A DNA stretch of 64,000 nucleotides, from positions 1,426,001 through 1,490,000 of the forward strand of contig NW_027490130.1 in the NCBI RefSeq assembly GCF_050948175.1. Direction: 5' to 3'. Position 1 is the first letter of the stretch, and every line of letters begins with the position of its first letter. Made by a program: the position numbers and the translations under genes. Of the stretch, positions 28,001 to 37,084 are shown in pieces. The DNA is from Xylocopa sonorina. Lineage: Eukaryota; Arthropoda; Insecta; Hymenoptera; Apidae. The notes beneath the pieces were generated by a model. It was not told where the DNA came from and did not search any database. It saw only the letters and a program-made list of their open reading frames with translations.

Positions 28001-29506
28001 TAATTGATCGAGGATCTCCGTTATACAGGGTAACGGGTAGGCGTCCGCAATTGATTTTTCGTTAAGTGCCCTGTAATCGATTACGACTCGCCAACGCTTC
28101 CTCCCCTGTGAGTCGGGCTTTTTGGGCACCACCCACAGCGGAGAATTGTAAGGTGATTTCGAATGGCAAATAATGCCGTTTTCCAGTAATTTGCCTATCT
28201 GATCGCAAATTTCCTCTTTGTGCGCGGGAGGGAACCTATACTGTTTAACATTAATTGCTTGATCGTCTATCGTCGGAATTTTATGTGTAGTCGCGGTCGT
28301 ACACCCTAACGGTTCTCCTTCCAGGTAATACAGATCTTGTGTTTTTTCTATAAGTTTGGTTACATGATTCCTTTCCTCGTTGTTTAAATGGTCGAGTTTA
28401 ATAAGTTCTAATATGCGATTGAGGCGAGATTTCGACGGTTCTTTCCGGGTTTCGGCGATTTTATAATTTTTGATGGACGCAGTTTTTACGATTTGAGCGT
28501 AAGTTAATCCCTGCGCACTTACAGATCGAAGAGAAAATTTGCGTTCTGCGATCAACATTGGAAATGAACTTGAATTTTGTGTGGTCCCTTTCCGGGCTGA
28601 GCCGCGCGGCGCGACTAGAGATTGCGATGCGTTGACTCGATTTTTGTTTGTTTCCAAAGCCGATTTTGATTCCGTGAAAAGTGGAAACAGAGCGGGTCTG
28701 TTGTCCTCGCGTAAAGTGAGTTCCACTGGTTCCAGCCTGACTGCAGGTAAAGCGACCTCGACCGTGCTATCGGTAGAGTTTATTACTCTGGTGATCGCTT
28801 TACCCTCGCTGACCTTCACCAGGGAATTTCCAAAATATACGCCGGGCGCGATGTCCATTCTTGGAATAATGCCTTCTGAGATGTGAGAATTAATTATTCT
28901 AATTTTCAGACCGACATTCATTCGTGGCGGCAGAGAAATCTTTTCGGCGGATAGAGTACAATTTTCTGCTGATGAGGAGACCTTTCCGACGGCCTCTTGA
29001 GAGTTCTTTGAATGATTAGTAATATCTTCGGATTGTTTTGAAAAAATTTTTCGCGACGGCGAGGTTTTCCCGGCGGGTTTCTGTGGTTTTCCCGGCGGTT
29101 TTCCGATCCACTCGGCGGTCTGTCGCGGTGCTTCGGGAAAACTCGGTGAATTTTTACTTCCTACGTTTATCACCTCGCATTTAAACGGTATCGTTTGGCC
29201 GTGCCATTTTATCGTGCCTTTCGGAAACGAGATTTCCGCGTCGGCGCAAAATCCGGATCCCAAAATTCCGTCTGGGCCGAGGGGAAAGTTATCCGACACA
29301 ACGTTAAATGGGACGACGCGGTTAAATAAAACTAGATTTACCGTACCTAATGTCGTTGTCTTTCCATTAGTAATACCGGTTATAACGACAGTTTCCGTAC
29401 TGTCTACTCGCGCTTTTGAGGATAATGCCGAACGTTTGATGACATTAATTTCCGCACCCGTGTCTATCATGAACTCGGCGGGCTTAACTAGCGCGGCGGA
29501 CGACAA
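24722..29506 (-). CDS. pol: Pol polyprotein of A1 (protease, RT, RNase H, integrase)
   Basis: About 1594 residues. Protease: DTGA at residues 15-18 and ILGSGFC near 81. Reverse transcriptase: catalytic Asp in FDLASGF at 512 and YLDD at 574-577. RNase H: D723, E762 and D789 (TDHRP). Integrase: zinc-binding H1064, H1071, C1101 and C1104, then D1134, D1194 and E1230 (35 residues between the last two), and a GPY/F module near 1364. The order PR-RT-RH-IN is that of Ty3/gypsy. Residues about 918-1046 between RNase H and integrase resemble a degenerate macro domain. The last 93 residues are encoded by the 3' LTR. The given start codon is TTG. The frame stays open upstream into gag with no ATG until residue 13, so translation most likely arrives by -1 frameshifting from gag. 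Cytoplasmic particle enzyme and nuclear integrase. Confidence 0.95.
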   Translation of the reverse strand: MSSAALVKPAEFMIDTGAEINVIKRSALSSKARVDSTETVVITGITNGKTTTLGTVNLVLFNRVVPFNVVSDNFPLGPDGILGSGFCADAEISFPKGTIKWHGQTIPFKCEVINVGSKNSPSFPEAPRQTAEWIGKPPGKPQKPAGKTSPSRKIFSKQSEDITNHSKNSQEAVGKVSSSAENCTLSAEKISLPPRMNVGLKIRIINSHISEGIIPRMDIAPGVYFGNSLVKVSEGKAITRVINSTDSTVEVALPAVRLEPVELTLREDNRPALFPLFTESKSALETNKNRVNASQSLVAPRGSARKGTTQNSSSFPMLIAERKFSLRSVSAQGLTYAQIVKTASIKNYKIAETRKEPSKSRLNRILELIKLDHLNNEERNHVTKLIEKTQDLYYLEGEPLGCTTATTHKIPTIDDQAINVKQYRFPPAHKEEICDQIGKLLENGIICHSKSPYNSPLWVVPKKPDSQGRKRWRVVIDYRALNEKSIADAYPLPCITEILDQLGSAKYFSTFDLASGFHQIPMESADAHKTAFSTPHGHFEFNRMPFGLKNAPATFQRLMDSVLSGLQGNELFVYLDDIVLYASSLQEHENKYTKLTGRLREANLTLQPDKCQFLRREVSYLGHVISENGVKPDPAKVSAVRNFPRPTSVKQIKQFLGLAGYYRRFISNFSNIAKPLTNLLKKDTSFVWRNDQENAFVKLRDSLCEAPILQYPNFKIPFVVTTDASADAIGAVLSQGPIGRDLPIAYTSRLLNSAERNYSTIEKECLAIIYAIHHFRPYLYGNQFKIVTDHRPLIWMNSVKDPSSRLVRWRLKLAEYNYEMVYKTGKTNLNADALSRNPAKIFPIIQTSSSEEDIFDPFPKNYSRKKPTISPAPPPPPCSDDNTAPTLPTPRTMTDRTEMYTPGTYEYIRQEPLFKFSRDTLATRRDNIVVFITQTGRPYDKGAKELEKSGKFISNKTDISLSRAKVIKIDDSYQIQLPIIEHENRAIDFQIFIESLRSLLDVTNELQLNTFSIAQTYLDTIPWSQIQKPLEDLFYETPVQITVCQGLIQVPPEEKRNKIIQENHDTPVGGHKGINKTYSRIREKFFWPNMKSQIQEYINKCRSCQLEKLVRVKTRQPMTLTDTPGCAFDKISMDVMGPLPVTPDGYTNVLTIQDLLTKYSIAIPLKQTSAVDIADALITKFICIYGCPKGILTDQGSNFINSLIKAIAIKFRIKQYKSTAFHPQTNGSVERSHHVLTEYLKHYITDTDDWERWLPYATFSYNTSVHEGTLYTPHELVFGRIARVPSDAPIQDNTENETYSDYLTDLQNKITKSQQLAKENLDNSKRRSKHYYDRKTNIQKFETGQWVFLLREPTKHKFQSQYVGPYRVIEVLGNNNVKLSIKGKCKIVHTNKLKHCKRMNGVREQGHSMNSERTDNAIVTNFESVSGSVTSAHSRKRSLDQSTEESRHTGSKQPRCNIINEVQHHERQPTGEKQKGHGIQRSQHAVRRSWHGQDSFCMGGGVTSGVPPAAFQHHPQLPTRPYAYPAAFSRTEQVPLQYDNTSISRAKAAERGLSRSQPLNLPRRQRDLRTHHVKSDDQLHTTHERYSYFASIYS
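25005..25015 (-). other. polypurine tract of A1
   Basis: Reads ATGGGGGGAGG in element orientation and abuts the 3' LTR. It is the expected primer for plus-strand DNA synthesis, left by RNase H. It is translated as Met-Gly-Gly-Gly within pol. Confidence 0.9.
25025..25043 (-). other. conserved hairpin upstream of the polypurine tract of A1
   Basis: ATCTTGGC-ATG-GCCAAGAT forms a perfect 8-bp stem with a 3-nt loop, ending 20 nt before the 3' LTR. Family B has a hairpin of the same size at the same distance (41521-41539) with two compensatory pair changes. The residues encoded by the two stems differ between families. Confidence 0.7.
26369..26755 (-). other. macro-domain-like segment in A1 Pol (residues about 918-1046)
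   Basis: Lies between the proline-rich linker after RNase H and the integrase zinc finger. The order of hydrophobic strands, an IESLRSL helix, then DTIPW, a DLFYET helix and a final QITVC strand follows the C-terminal half of macro domains of the TARG1 type. In those proteins a glycine-rich loop is followed by a tryptophan, a helix and a strand. The glycine loop that binds ADP-ribose is not obvious, so binding may be lost. This is inference from pattern only. Confidence 0.4.
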
Positions 29507-29541
29507 GATTACGCTGGGTGTGTTGGTTTTTCCGGTAATGT

Positions 29542-30864
29542 TTATAGATGCTGCGTTTCGTCGTTCGTTACGGTGGGGTTCTCTAGTGCGAGAGGTCTGA
29601 CACGAGGGTTGGCCTCGCGACCCGTCTCGCGGCGCGGCGGGAGGCCGTTCCCGTTTCCCGAAAATTGGGCGTTATATTGTCGCTTTCTGCACTCTTCGAT
29701 ATCGTGGCCGGGTGTCTTACAATATCGGCAGAACCTATCACGCGGAAAGGAGGGTCGCGGTTGTTCGGTTGCGGCCCTGGGTGTCGGCGAGTACATATTC
29801 CTGGGAGGAATATTTCGTGGCGTAGAATATTCTATACGGTTGAACGGTTGCGGTTGTCGGGTAGGGTACGATCGGGTTCGGCAATCGCGAGCGTAGTGCC
29901 CCGGGTAATTACACGCAGAACAAAAGATTTCGGGTCGCCTTTCCCGAGGTTCCGTGCGCGGTCGCACGTTCTGCAATCTCTCGCGATCGAGCTCGTATCG
30001 TTTAAATAGTTCGCGTGCGCGCGCGAACGCTTCCCGATGGTCCGTAAATGCATGGAGGGGAACTTGAACACGAATCTCGGGGATTAATCCGTCGATGAAA
30101 CACCTGAGAGTTAGCTCGTCTACATTTGATGTTGCTGTCGAGGTCGTGTAGGGACTTAATCGTTCGCAATCGATGATTGCAGTGCGGAGATCCTTCACTC
30201 TACTAATATAATCTAAAATATGTTCACCGGGTTTCATAAAAGTATTCGTTAATTCACCGCGGTAATGGTCCGCTGACCTGGTCGCGCCGAAAGTGTCACG
30301 AAGGGTGTCGGTCAGTTCTGAAATAGATTGGCACGGTACGTCCTCGACAGCCAGGTAAGCGCGACCCTTCAATTTGCTTTTGAGTAATCTACTGAAAGTT
30401 CGTTCGCAACCCCCAGGTATGAGCTCGTAGGCTCGTTTGCACGCTCGCGTAAACTGTAAAACTGGCATATTATGCCCGTCATATTGAGGTACGGCCTCGA
30501 GAGCTTGTTTTAACGATAGCTCGTCGTGATGCGCATTTACGGTTTCTGGCGTTTGATTTCGCGACGAAGGGGACCCGCTTGGGTGATGAAAATCGAGGGG
30601 CACTGTTTCCTGTCGCGGTGTATCTTGACTACGGCGTAAGGCCTCTAATTCGCGACGTAGTTGCTCGATCTGTTGTAACAGAGCGATATTATTATCGGCG
30701 GCTCTACTTGTGTCGGCGGTATCGGATGTACGCGCTGCGTTATCGTGAACGGAGTCCTGGAATTCTAAAGCTCGAGTTGCGCGTTTGTCGCGATCACTAT
30801 CTATCGAGGTCGTGGCGGCTCGCGGCGGCTGATGTCGCGTCTTAGTCGGCGTTCGCGTCGCCAT
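29542..30864 (-). CDS. gag: Gag polyprotein of A1 with two CCHC zinc knuckles
   Basis: 440 residues, structural protein of the virus-like particle. It begins MATRTPTKTR, a basic start shared with family B. A predicted coiled coil spans about 58-80 (LLQQIEQLRRELEALRR). The central region holds conserved capsid-like stretches such as HYRGELTNTFMKPGEHILD near 200. Two CX2CX4HX4C knuckles lie at 315-328 and 379-392 and would bind RNA. The ATG at 30864 sits 53 nt downstream of the primer binding site and is the first good start. The end overlaps the open pol frame, which is -1 relative to gag. No membrane segment or signal peptide is seen. Confidence 0.93.
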   Translation of the reverse strand: MATRTPTKTRHQPPRAATTSIDSDRDKRATRALEFQDSVHDNAARTSDTADTSRAADNNIALLQQIEQLRRELEALRRSQDTPRQETVPLDFHHPSGSPSSRNQTPETVNAHHDELSLKQALEAVPQYDGHNMPVLQFTRACKRAYELIPGGCERTFSRLLKSKLKGRAYLAVEDVPCQSISELTDTLRDTFGATRSADHYRGELTNTFMKPGEHILDYISRVKDLRTAIIDCERLSPYTTSTATSNVDELTLRCFIDGLIPEIRVQVPLHAFTDHREAFARARELFKRYELDRERLQNVRPRTEPRERRPEIFCSACNYPGHYARDCRTRSYPTRQPQPFNRIEYSTPRNIPPRNMYSPTPRAATEQPRPSFPRDRFCRYCKTPGHDIEECRKRQYNAQFSGNGNGLPPRRETGREANPRVRPLALENPTVTNDETQHL

Positions 30865-30916
30865 GGCTTAAACGTATCCTTTACACAGCAGAATTTCCGG
30901 AAGTGATACGCGCATA

Positions 30917-30933
30917 TCCCACCGCTGTCACCA
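30917..30933 (-). other. primer binding site of A1 (tRNA-Leu-like)
   Basis: In element orientation TGGTGACAGCGGTGGGA begins 8 nt after the 5' LTR. It complements a tRNA 3' end of the form TCCCACCGCTGTCACCA, which fits tRNA-Leu as remembered. Family B uses the same site. Confidence 0.85.
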
Positions 30934-30941
30934 GAAATTCG

Positions 30942-32273
30942 TGTCACGTCACGGGTCCGGAAAATTGCAGGATTAACCGCGGGTAACACGTAGCCGATAC
31001 TCCGAAAGTTCCGCACGATTGCGGTGGACGCTCGGTTCGAATGGGACGCGAAAACGTATCAAGACGCGAACACGGAGAGTAGAACGTCACTCACTTACCT
31101 TGAGCTGTCTTGCCTTGTTTCTAATTGCGTATCTCGTTGCAGGTAATGGAGGCGCCTTGGATCGCTGAACGGGATTATCCCTGGATACGGGCTGATTGAC
31201 GGCAAGGAAATCGGCACCAGCTTCCAAGTCGGCCGGGGCTGTCGTACGGTCGACTCAGGTTGTCCAGGAACAGGCGTCGCGTCGCTGTGACACTGGAGGT
31301 TCTCCTTACAGAAGTAAGTTCTCTTGGCACCGGATGGCATGCGTGTCGGCTTCCTTGAAGCTGGATACGGCTTGCTAAGCGGCGGTGCGCTCAGAGTTTC
31401 AACTATCCGTGAACCTTGATCGCGAAAAACTCGTATGAAACCGCAAATAAATGAATTTAGAACTTAAGGGATTTGTAGAGAATTAAAGCACTGATTGACT
31501 AAATAAATGAATATATTCTAGAGTAAATCCTAAGCTTACACATTAACTGTCCCTATTCTAATTTAAAGTAAACGTTGATTATTAAAGATAAAACTAAGTC
31601 TTGGAAGATTAGAACTGGTATTGGAATTTGCAAATGGAATTAGAATGAGAACACTCCCAAGTGGAGCGGAAAAAAGCCTAAGGCAGAAGTGACTTGAGGT
31701 ATCCAAATTGATTAGTCTCGGTCGCCGGCTACGACGATTCTGATCTTCCAGGCGCGCGTCCGCGACCTCCTCGGGTCGCGCGGCGCGCGTATCGCTCGGG
31801 CCCCGCGGTGGGGCGGACGGTCGGAGAAGGGAGACCGCTCGTCCCGCGTAGTGGGGCGGTCCGCGGAACGCGCGAGCCGCGCGCGTCGGGCGCTCGCTTG
31901 CGCATCGCATTTAATCTATCTTAAGACTATTTGTTCTGTTGTTCCTGTATGTACATTCGTCTGTAGTGTACTTAATCTAGAGGGATGAACTTAAGAATAA
32001 ATGCTCGCGAAGTATGAGTAGCGTTCGTGAGTTGTATGAAGCTGGTCATCGGACTTGACGTGGTGGGTTCTCAGGTCTCGTTGTCTACGTGGGAGGTTAA
32101 GCGGCTGGCTTCTGGAAAGTCCGCGTTCGGCTGCCTTGGCTCGGCTGATGGACGTGTTGTCGTACTGTAACGGGACTTGTTCGGTGCGGCTGAATGCAGC
32201 TGGATATGCATAGGGCCTCGTCGGGAGCTGGGGATGATGCTGGAAGGCGGCAGGCGGAACGCCTGACGTAACA
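30942..32273 (-). repeat. 5' LTR of A1
   Basis: The 1332-bp partner of 23673-25004 with no difference noticed. It drives transcription leftward through gag and pol. A consensus splice donor on the minus strand at 31098/31097 lies 157 nt from the LTR end, and a possible acceptor (AG at 30880-30879) lies 14 nt before the gag ATG. A small frame of 81 codons (31340 to 31095) ends with its TAA inside the donor. Whether it is translated is unknown. Confidence 0.95.
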
Positions 32274-34085
32274 ATGAATATTATATCTTATTATGAAACA
32301 TAGATATGAGATGCAATATCTCGTTTTAAGAAGCATTTGAACTCTATTGCTTCGATACGTAGACATATGCAAACGCTATTTCCTTGCAAGGAAGTGTCGC
32401 ATTTACATTCATTTGAATCGTAGACCAGGAATGCATAACACTTCGTAATGAATATTATATCTTATCATGAAACATAGATATGAGATGCAATATCTCGTTT
32501 TAAGAAGCATTTGAACTCTATTGCTTCGATACGTAGATATGTGCAAACGCTATTTCCTTGCAAGGAAGTGTCGCATTTACATTCATTTGAAGTGCAGACG
32601 AGGAATACATGACACTTCGCAAATCATATTATACCTTACCATGAAACATAGAAATGAGATGCAATATCGCGTTTTAAGAATCATAAGAACTCTATTGCTA
32701 CGATACGTAGACATCTGCAAACGCTATTTCCTAGCAAGGAAGTGTCGCATTTACATTCATTTGAAGTGTAGACGAGGAATACATGACACTTCGCACATCA
32801 TATTATATCTTACCATGAAACATAGAAATGAGATGCGGTATCGCGTTTTAAGAATCATAAGAACTCTATTGCTACGATATGTAGACATCTGCAAACGCTA
32901 TTTCCATGCAAGGAAGTGTCGCATTCACATTCATTTGAAGTGTAGACGAGGAATACATAACACTTCGCAAATCATATTATATCTTACCATGAAACATAGA
33001 AATGAGATGCGATATCGCGTTTTAAGAATCATAAGAACTCTATTGCTACGATACGTAGACATCTGCAAACGCTATTTCCTTGCAAGGAAGTGTCGCATTT
33101 ACATTCATTTGAAGCGTTGACGAGGAATGCATAACACTTCGCAATGAATATTATATCTTACCATGAAACATAGAAATGAGATGCGATATCGCGTTTTAAG
33201 AAGCATTAGAAATCTATTGCTACGATACGTAGACATCTGCAAACGCCATTTCCTAGCGAGGAAGTGTCGCATTCACATTCATTTGAAGTGTAGACGAGGA
33301 ATACATAACACTTCGCAAATCATGTTATATCTTACCATGAAACATAGAAATGAGATGCGATATCGCGTTTTAAGAATCATATGAACTCTATTGCTACGAT
33401 ACGTAGACATCTGCAAACTCTATTTCCTTGCAAGGAAGTGTCGCATTTACTTTCATTTGAATCGTAGACGAGGAATGCATAACACTTCGCAATGAATATT
33501 ATATCTTATCATGAAACATAGATATGAGATGCAATATCTCGTTTTAAGAAGCATTTGAACTCTATTGCTTCGATACGTAGATCTGCAAACGCTATTTCCT
33601 TGCAAGGAAGTGTCGCATTTACATTCATTTGAATCGTAGACCAGGATTGCATAACACTTCGTAATGAATATTATATCTTATCATGAAACATAGATATGAG
33701 ATGCAATATCTCGTTTTAAGAAGCATTTGAACTCTATTGCTTCGATACGTAGACATATGCAAACGCTATTTCCTTGCAAGGAAGTGTCGCATTTACATTC
33801 ATTTGAATCGTAGACCAGGAATGCATAACACTTCGCAAATCGTGTTATATCTTACCATGAAACACAGAAATGAGATGCGATATCGCGTTTTAGGAAGCAT
33901 TAGAAAACTATTGCTACGATACGTAGACATCTGCAAACGCCATTTCCTAGCGAGGAAGTGTCGCATTCACATTCATTTGAAGTGTAGACGAGGAATACAT
34001 AACACTTCGCAAATCATGTTATATCTTACCATGAAACATAGAATTGAGATGCGATATCGCGTTTTAAGAATCATATGAACTCTAT
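32274..34085 (+). repeat. 174-bp satellite island between A1 and B1 (about 10 monomers)
   Basis: Same satellite and orientation as the left block, 1812 bp. It starts at atgaatatt directly after the A1 LTR and ends at ctat before B1. One monomer (ATG 33511 to ATG 33683) is 172 bp because gtagacatctg has become gtagatctg near 33580, one of very few length changes seen. Repeated exactly at 58687-60498. Confidence 0.95.
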
Positions 34086-35596
34086 TGTGACGTCAGGCGT
34101 AGCGCCTGCCACCCATTACATACGTCAGCATCCTCGTAGCCTCCAGCATCGACCCCTGGACACAGGCAACCTGCAATACTCGCCTGAAGTATCGGCAACC
34201 AGCAGAGTTCGCGCGCGCACGACCGCACGCACTCAGTCGTACCTGCAAGGACCGCTGTCTCGCTCGCACCTACGAGCAACCCTATCGCCCTCTCATCAGG
34301 AATTCCGCCCAACAGAGAGAAGAAGCCGCAGTCCGTCGCCGCAATGGGGACTTTTCCAGTTCAGGGAATCTACGTTGCCTGAACCTACGTACTATTTTTA
34401 GAATAAGCCTATAATACTCATAGATATAAGTACTCGACACGAATTGTAACACACCACAACACACATGTAATTCTAAGTCCTTATTCTTAAGATTAGACGC
34501 TAGATGCGCCCAGGCTATCGGCACGAGCCGCTAGCCCCACCACGAGCCGCGAGTCCCCACTCGCTGGACCGCGCGCTCCCTACCACGAGCGCCTGCGACC
34601 GTAGCGCCTCGCGAACCGAGGAGGTCCCAGACGCGCCTCGAGAGACACATTCGAGTCCTCGGTCTCCTAGAATTAACATCGAGCTTCAATCTCAAGCCGC
34701 CTCAATGTGGGGTCTAGGCTACGCGTTGATATTTCTATTTTGCTAATTTTAACTTAGAATAATTTCACTTTTGTACACTTTAACTTAGAATATATTTTAC
34801 TTTAGTTACTAAATCCATTCTACAAGTTCTTTTACCAGTTCTACTAGTTCCTATTCCAATAATTACTAAACCTAAACATAATATACTAGTTCTTACGTTA
34901 AAACATTATTCTTAAACTACAAATTCTACGACGTGTTTCTTCCAACAACTGGGTTGCGTTTGTTCACCTTGAAGGAGTATAGAACTCAGCTTTGCGACGT
35001 TGCGATAGAGCGGACCGCCGCTTATCCTTCTGAACATTGCCTGAAAGTACAGAAAAACTGGGTGAATGAAACGTGGATCCGGTTCGCGAAGAGCACGACG
35101 CGCGGGTCGTAAGAATTTTATGCGTTCACTTGTTCGTGAATACCTGGGAGACACACCCCGAGTCCTCGTACCGCAGCAGCCTGTCGTCATCGTTCCGGTT
35201 CAGTCACAGTTTTCCGAAACGCCGATCAACGCCGATTCGCCTGCCTCTGCAGCCAACGTCTCTGCAATATCCACAGTCTCCGCTGAATCTACTCTGCATC
35301 CAGACCGCTGTTTCCCGTTTTGCTGGAAGTTAATCGAAGTCACCGTCAACATCAACCGACCGATCGCTGCATCGATACCTACCAACGACCCTCGACGCAC
35401 ATTCTACCTGCGTATCGAGACTGAAGCCAGCGAAAGGTAAGGCTTTTCCATCATATCGCGAGTGTTTTTACCGCGTCGCGTAAGCCAAAAATATCGGACC
35501 CGGTCGTAACGCGTTCCCGCGGACCGAAACCCGTATAAATAGGCTCGTGTCGTGAAGCCTCCGGATAAACGAAAAATTCTTTCGCCGGACGTGACA
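34086..35596 (+). repeat. 5' LTR of B1
   Basis: 1511 bp, from TGTGACGTCAGGCG to CCGGACGTGACA. It contains a GC-rich block around 34500-34640, an AT-rich block around 34735-34915, a splice-donor consensus AAAG|GTAAGG at 35437, and a TATA-like TATAAATA at 35534-35541, 55 nt before the LTR end. A 124-codon frame (35066-35440) ends with its TAA inside the splice donor, as in family A. Confidence 0.95.
35534..35541 (+). promoter_or_regulatory. TATA-like box near the end of the B LTR
   Basis: TATAAATA in a GC-rich setting, recurring at 43008-43015 and 61947-61954. If used, transcription would start near 35565, leaving only about 30 nt of LTR in the 5' end of the RNA. That would place the splice-donor-like site in U3. 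Family A has no equivalent box at this place, so its use is uncertain. Confidence 0.4.
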
Positions 35597-35602
35597 TAAA
35601 TT

Positions 35603-35621
35603 TGGTGACAGCGGTGGGATT
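35603..35621 (+). other. primer binding site of B1 (tRNA-Leu-like)
   Basis: TGGTGACAGCGGTGGGATT starts 6 nt after the 5' LTR. It complements a tRNA-Leu-type 3' end and shares its first 17 nt with the family A site. Confidence 0.87.
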
Positions 35622-35669
35622 ATCGCGCTTACCTTGCTTTAATTCGACTGTTAGGGTACGCGAACAGCC

Positions 35670-36998
35670 ATGGCTACGCGCACGCCAGTTAAACGCACGC
35701 GTCTCCAATCACAAAAAGACACCGCCAATGAAACCGAACACCGCCGAGTCCTAGAATTTCATGACGCGCCCGCTACAGACGCCGCCGCCGTTCCTATAAA
35801 TCCGATAGCTTCGACTTCCGCGAATAAAGACAAAGAACAGACGATCGCAAATTTAACGCGTCAAATGGAATTATTACGACAGGAATTAGATTCTCTACGC
35901 GCCAATCAGTCAACCAACGTCGAAGCAATTTCTTTTGGCACGCCTCGTACGCAAACGTTCGCACCATCCATATCCGACACCCTAACACCGCATTCCGATA
36001 AACTTTCTTTCCGTGAAGCCCTTGAAAGCGTCCCAATATTCGACGGAAAAAATATTCCAGTGCTGCAGTTTATCCGGGCATGTAAACGAGCCAAAGAAAT
36101 AGTTTCACCCGAGGCAGAACCTTCGCTAACGCGGTTAATAATCAATGGTCTTCGGGGTCGAGCTTACCTGGCGGTCGAGGACGAACCGTGCACCTCGATC
36201 AGGCAATTAGCCGACGTTTTACGGTCAGCCTTTGGCTCACTAAAATCTACCGACCACTACCGCGGAGAATTGACGAACACCTTCATGCGTCCCGGTGAAC
36301 ACATTTTAGATTTCATAGGCCGTATCAAAGATTTGCGGAACGCAGCAATTGACTGCGAACGATATGACCCCGCGGAATTAATTAACTCTCGTTCCGGTAT
36401 CGATGCTCTCACTTTGAGATGCTTCTGTGATGGGCTTATTCCTGAGATTCGCTTAGCCATGAATAGCCGTTTGTATGAAAACTTTAACGACGCGTTTGCC
36501 CACGCGAAAGAATTATACCGTCGCTATGAATTAGACAAAGACCGACTCGTTACGTCGCGCCAGCGTAGCGAACCCTCATTTAACGAACGCCGTATAGAAA
36601 ATTTCTGCAGTAAATGCAATAGCCGAAATCATAGTACGCGTGATTGTAGAGTTAATAATAATCCACGGCCGTACGTTACTTACCCTCGCGACGAACCGCC
36701 GAGGGATCCGCGCCGATTCCAAGACAATAGACCTCAAATAACGGGACCTCCGCGCGGTCAGTCTGCGCCGCGCGACCGATTCGAAACCACTTGCCGTTAT
36801 TGCAAGTATCCAGGGCACACTATCGATGAATGTCGAAAACGTATTTATAACAATTCAATCGCAAATAGAACCGCAGGAAATGATATCCGCCCGCGTCAGG
36901 GAAACGAGAACGGCCTCCAGACCCGCCGCGAGACGGTACGCGAGGCCGCATTCAATCACAACGTTCTCGCACTAACGGAGGAGAACGACGAAATATAA
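35670..36998 (+). CDS. gag: Gag polyprotein of B1 with two CCHC zinc knuckles
   Basis: 442 residues, particle structural protein. It starts MATRTPVKRT like family A. A predicted coiled coil lies near 55-78 (LTRQMELLRQELDSL). The capsid-like centre shares HYRGELTNTFMRPGEHILD with family A. CX2CX4HX4C knuckles lie at 313-326 and 375-388. The ATG is 48 nt after the primer binding site in a CCATGGC context shared with family A, which supports this start. The stop at 36996 lies inside an open pol frame that is -1 relative to gag. Both families carry codons AAC-GAC-GAA just before the gag stop. Confidence 0.93.
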   Translation: MATRTPVKRTRLQSQKDTANETEHRRVLEFHDAPATDAAAVPINPIASTSANKDKEQTIANLTRQMELLRQELDSLRANQSTNVEAISFGTPRTQTFAPSISDTLTPHSDKLSFREALESVPIFDGKNIPVLQFIRACKRAKEIVSPEAEPSLTRLIINGLRGRAYLAVEDEPCTSIRQLADVLRSAFGSLKSTDHYRGELTNTFMRPGEHILDFIGRIKDLRNAAIDCERYDPAELINSRSGIDALTLRCFCDGLIPEIRLAMNSRLYENFNDAFAHAKELYRRYELDKDRLVTSRQRSEPSFNERRIENFCSKCNSRNHSTRDCRVNNNPRPYVTYPRDEPPRDPRRFQDNRPQITGPPRGQSAPRDRFETTCRYCKYPGHTIDECRKRIYNNSIANRTAGNDIRPRQGNENGLQTRRETVREAAFNHNVLALTEENDEI

Positions 36999-37084
36999 AT
37001 TATCGAGCCGCGGTCAATATAACAGGCAAAACAAGTGTTCCTACCGTTGTAATAGAATCAAAGTCGCTAATTCAACCAGTCGTA

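Larger units (their letters stand above)
23673..32273 (-). mobile_element. complete Ty3/gypsy LTR retrotransposon, family A copy 1 (A1)
   Basis: An 8601-bp element bounded by two 1332-bp LTRs (23673-25004 and 30942-32273) in which no difference was seen. In coding orientation it reads LTR, primer binding site, gag, pol, polypurine tract, LTR. The LTR tips are TGTTACGTCA and TGACGTGACA, short inverted repeats typical of integrase substrates. All enzyme motifs are present and both frames are intact, so the copy looks young and possibly active. No env frame is seen. Flanks do not show a target site duplication: the left flank ends tagac and the right flank begins atgaa, and the satellite phase jumps across the element. 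This suggests a recombined element or a small target-site deletion. Confidence 0.97.

Noticed and set aside
34504..34746. 80-codon plus-strand frame in the B LTR as a gene
   Set aside because: GC-rich LTR sequence, no motif, no counterpart in family A.
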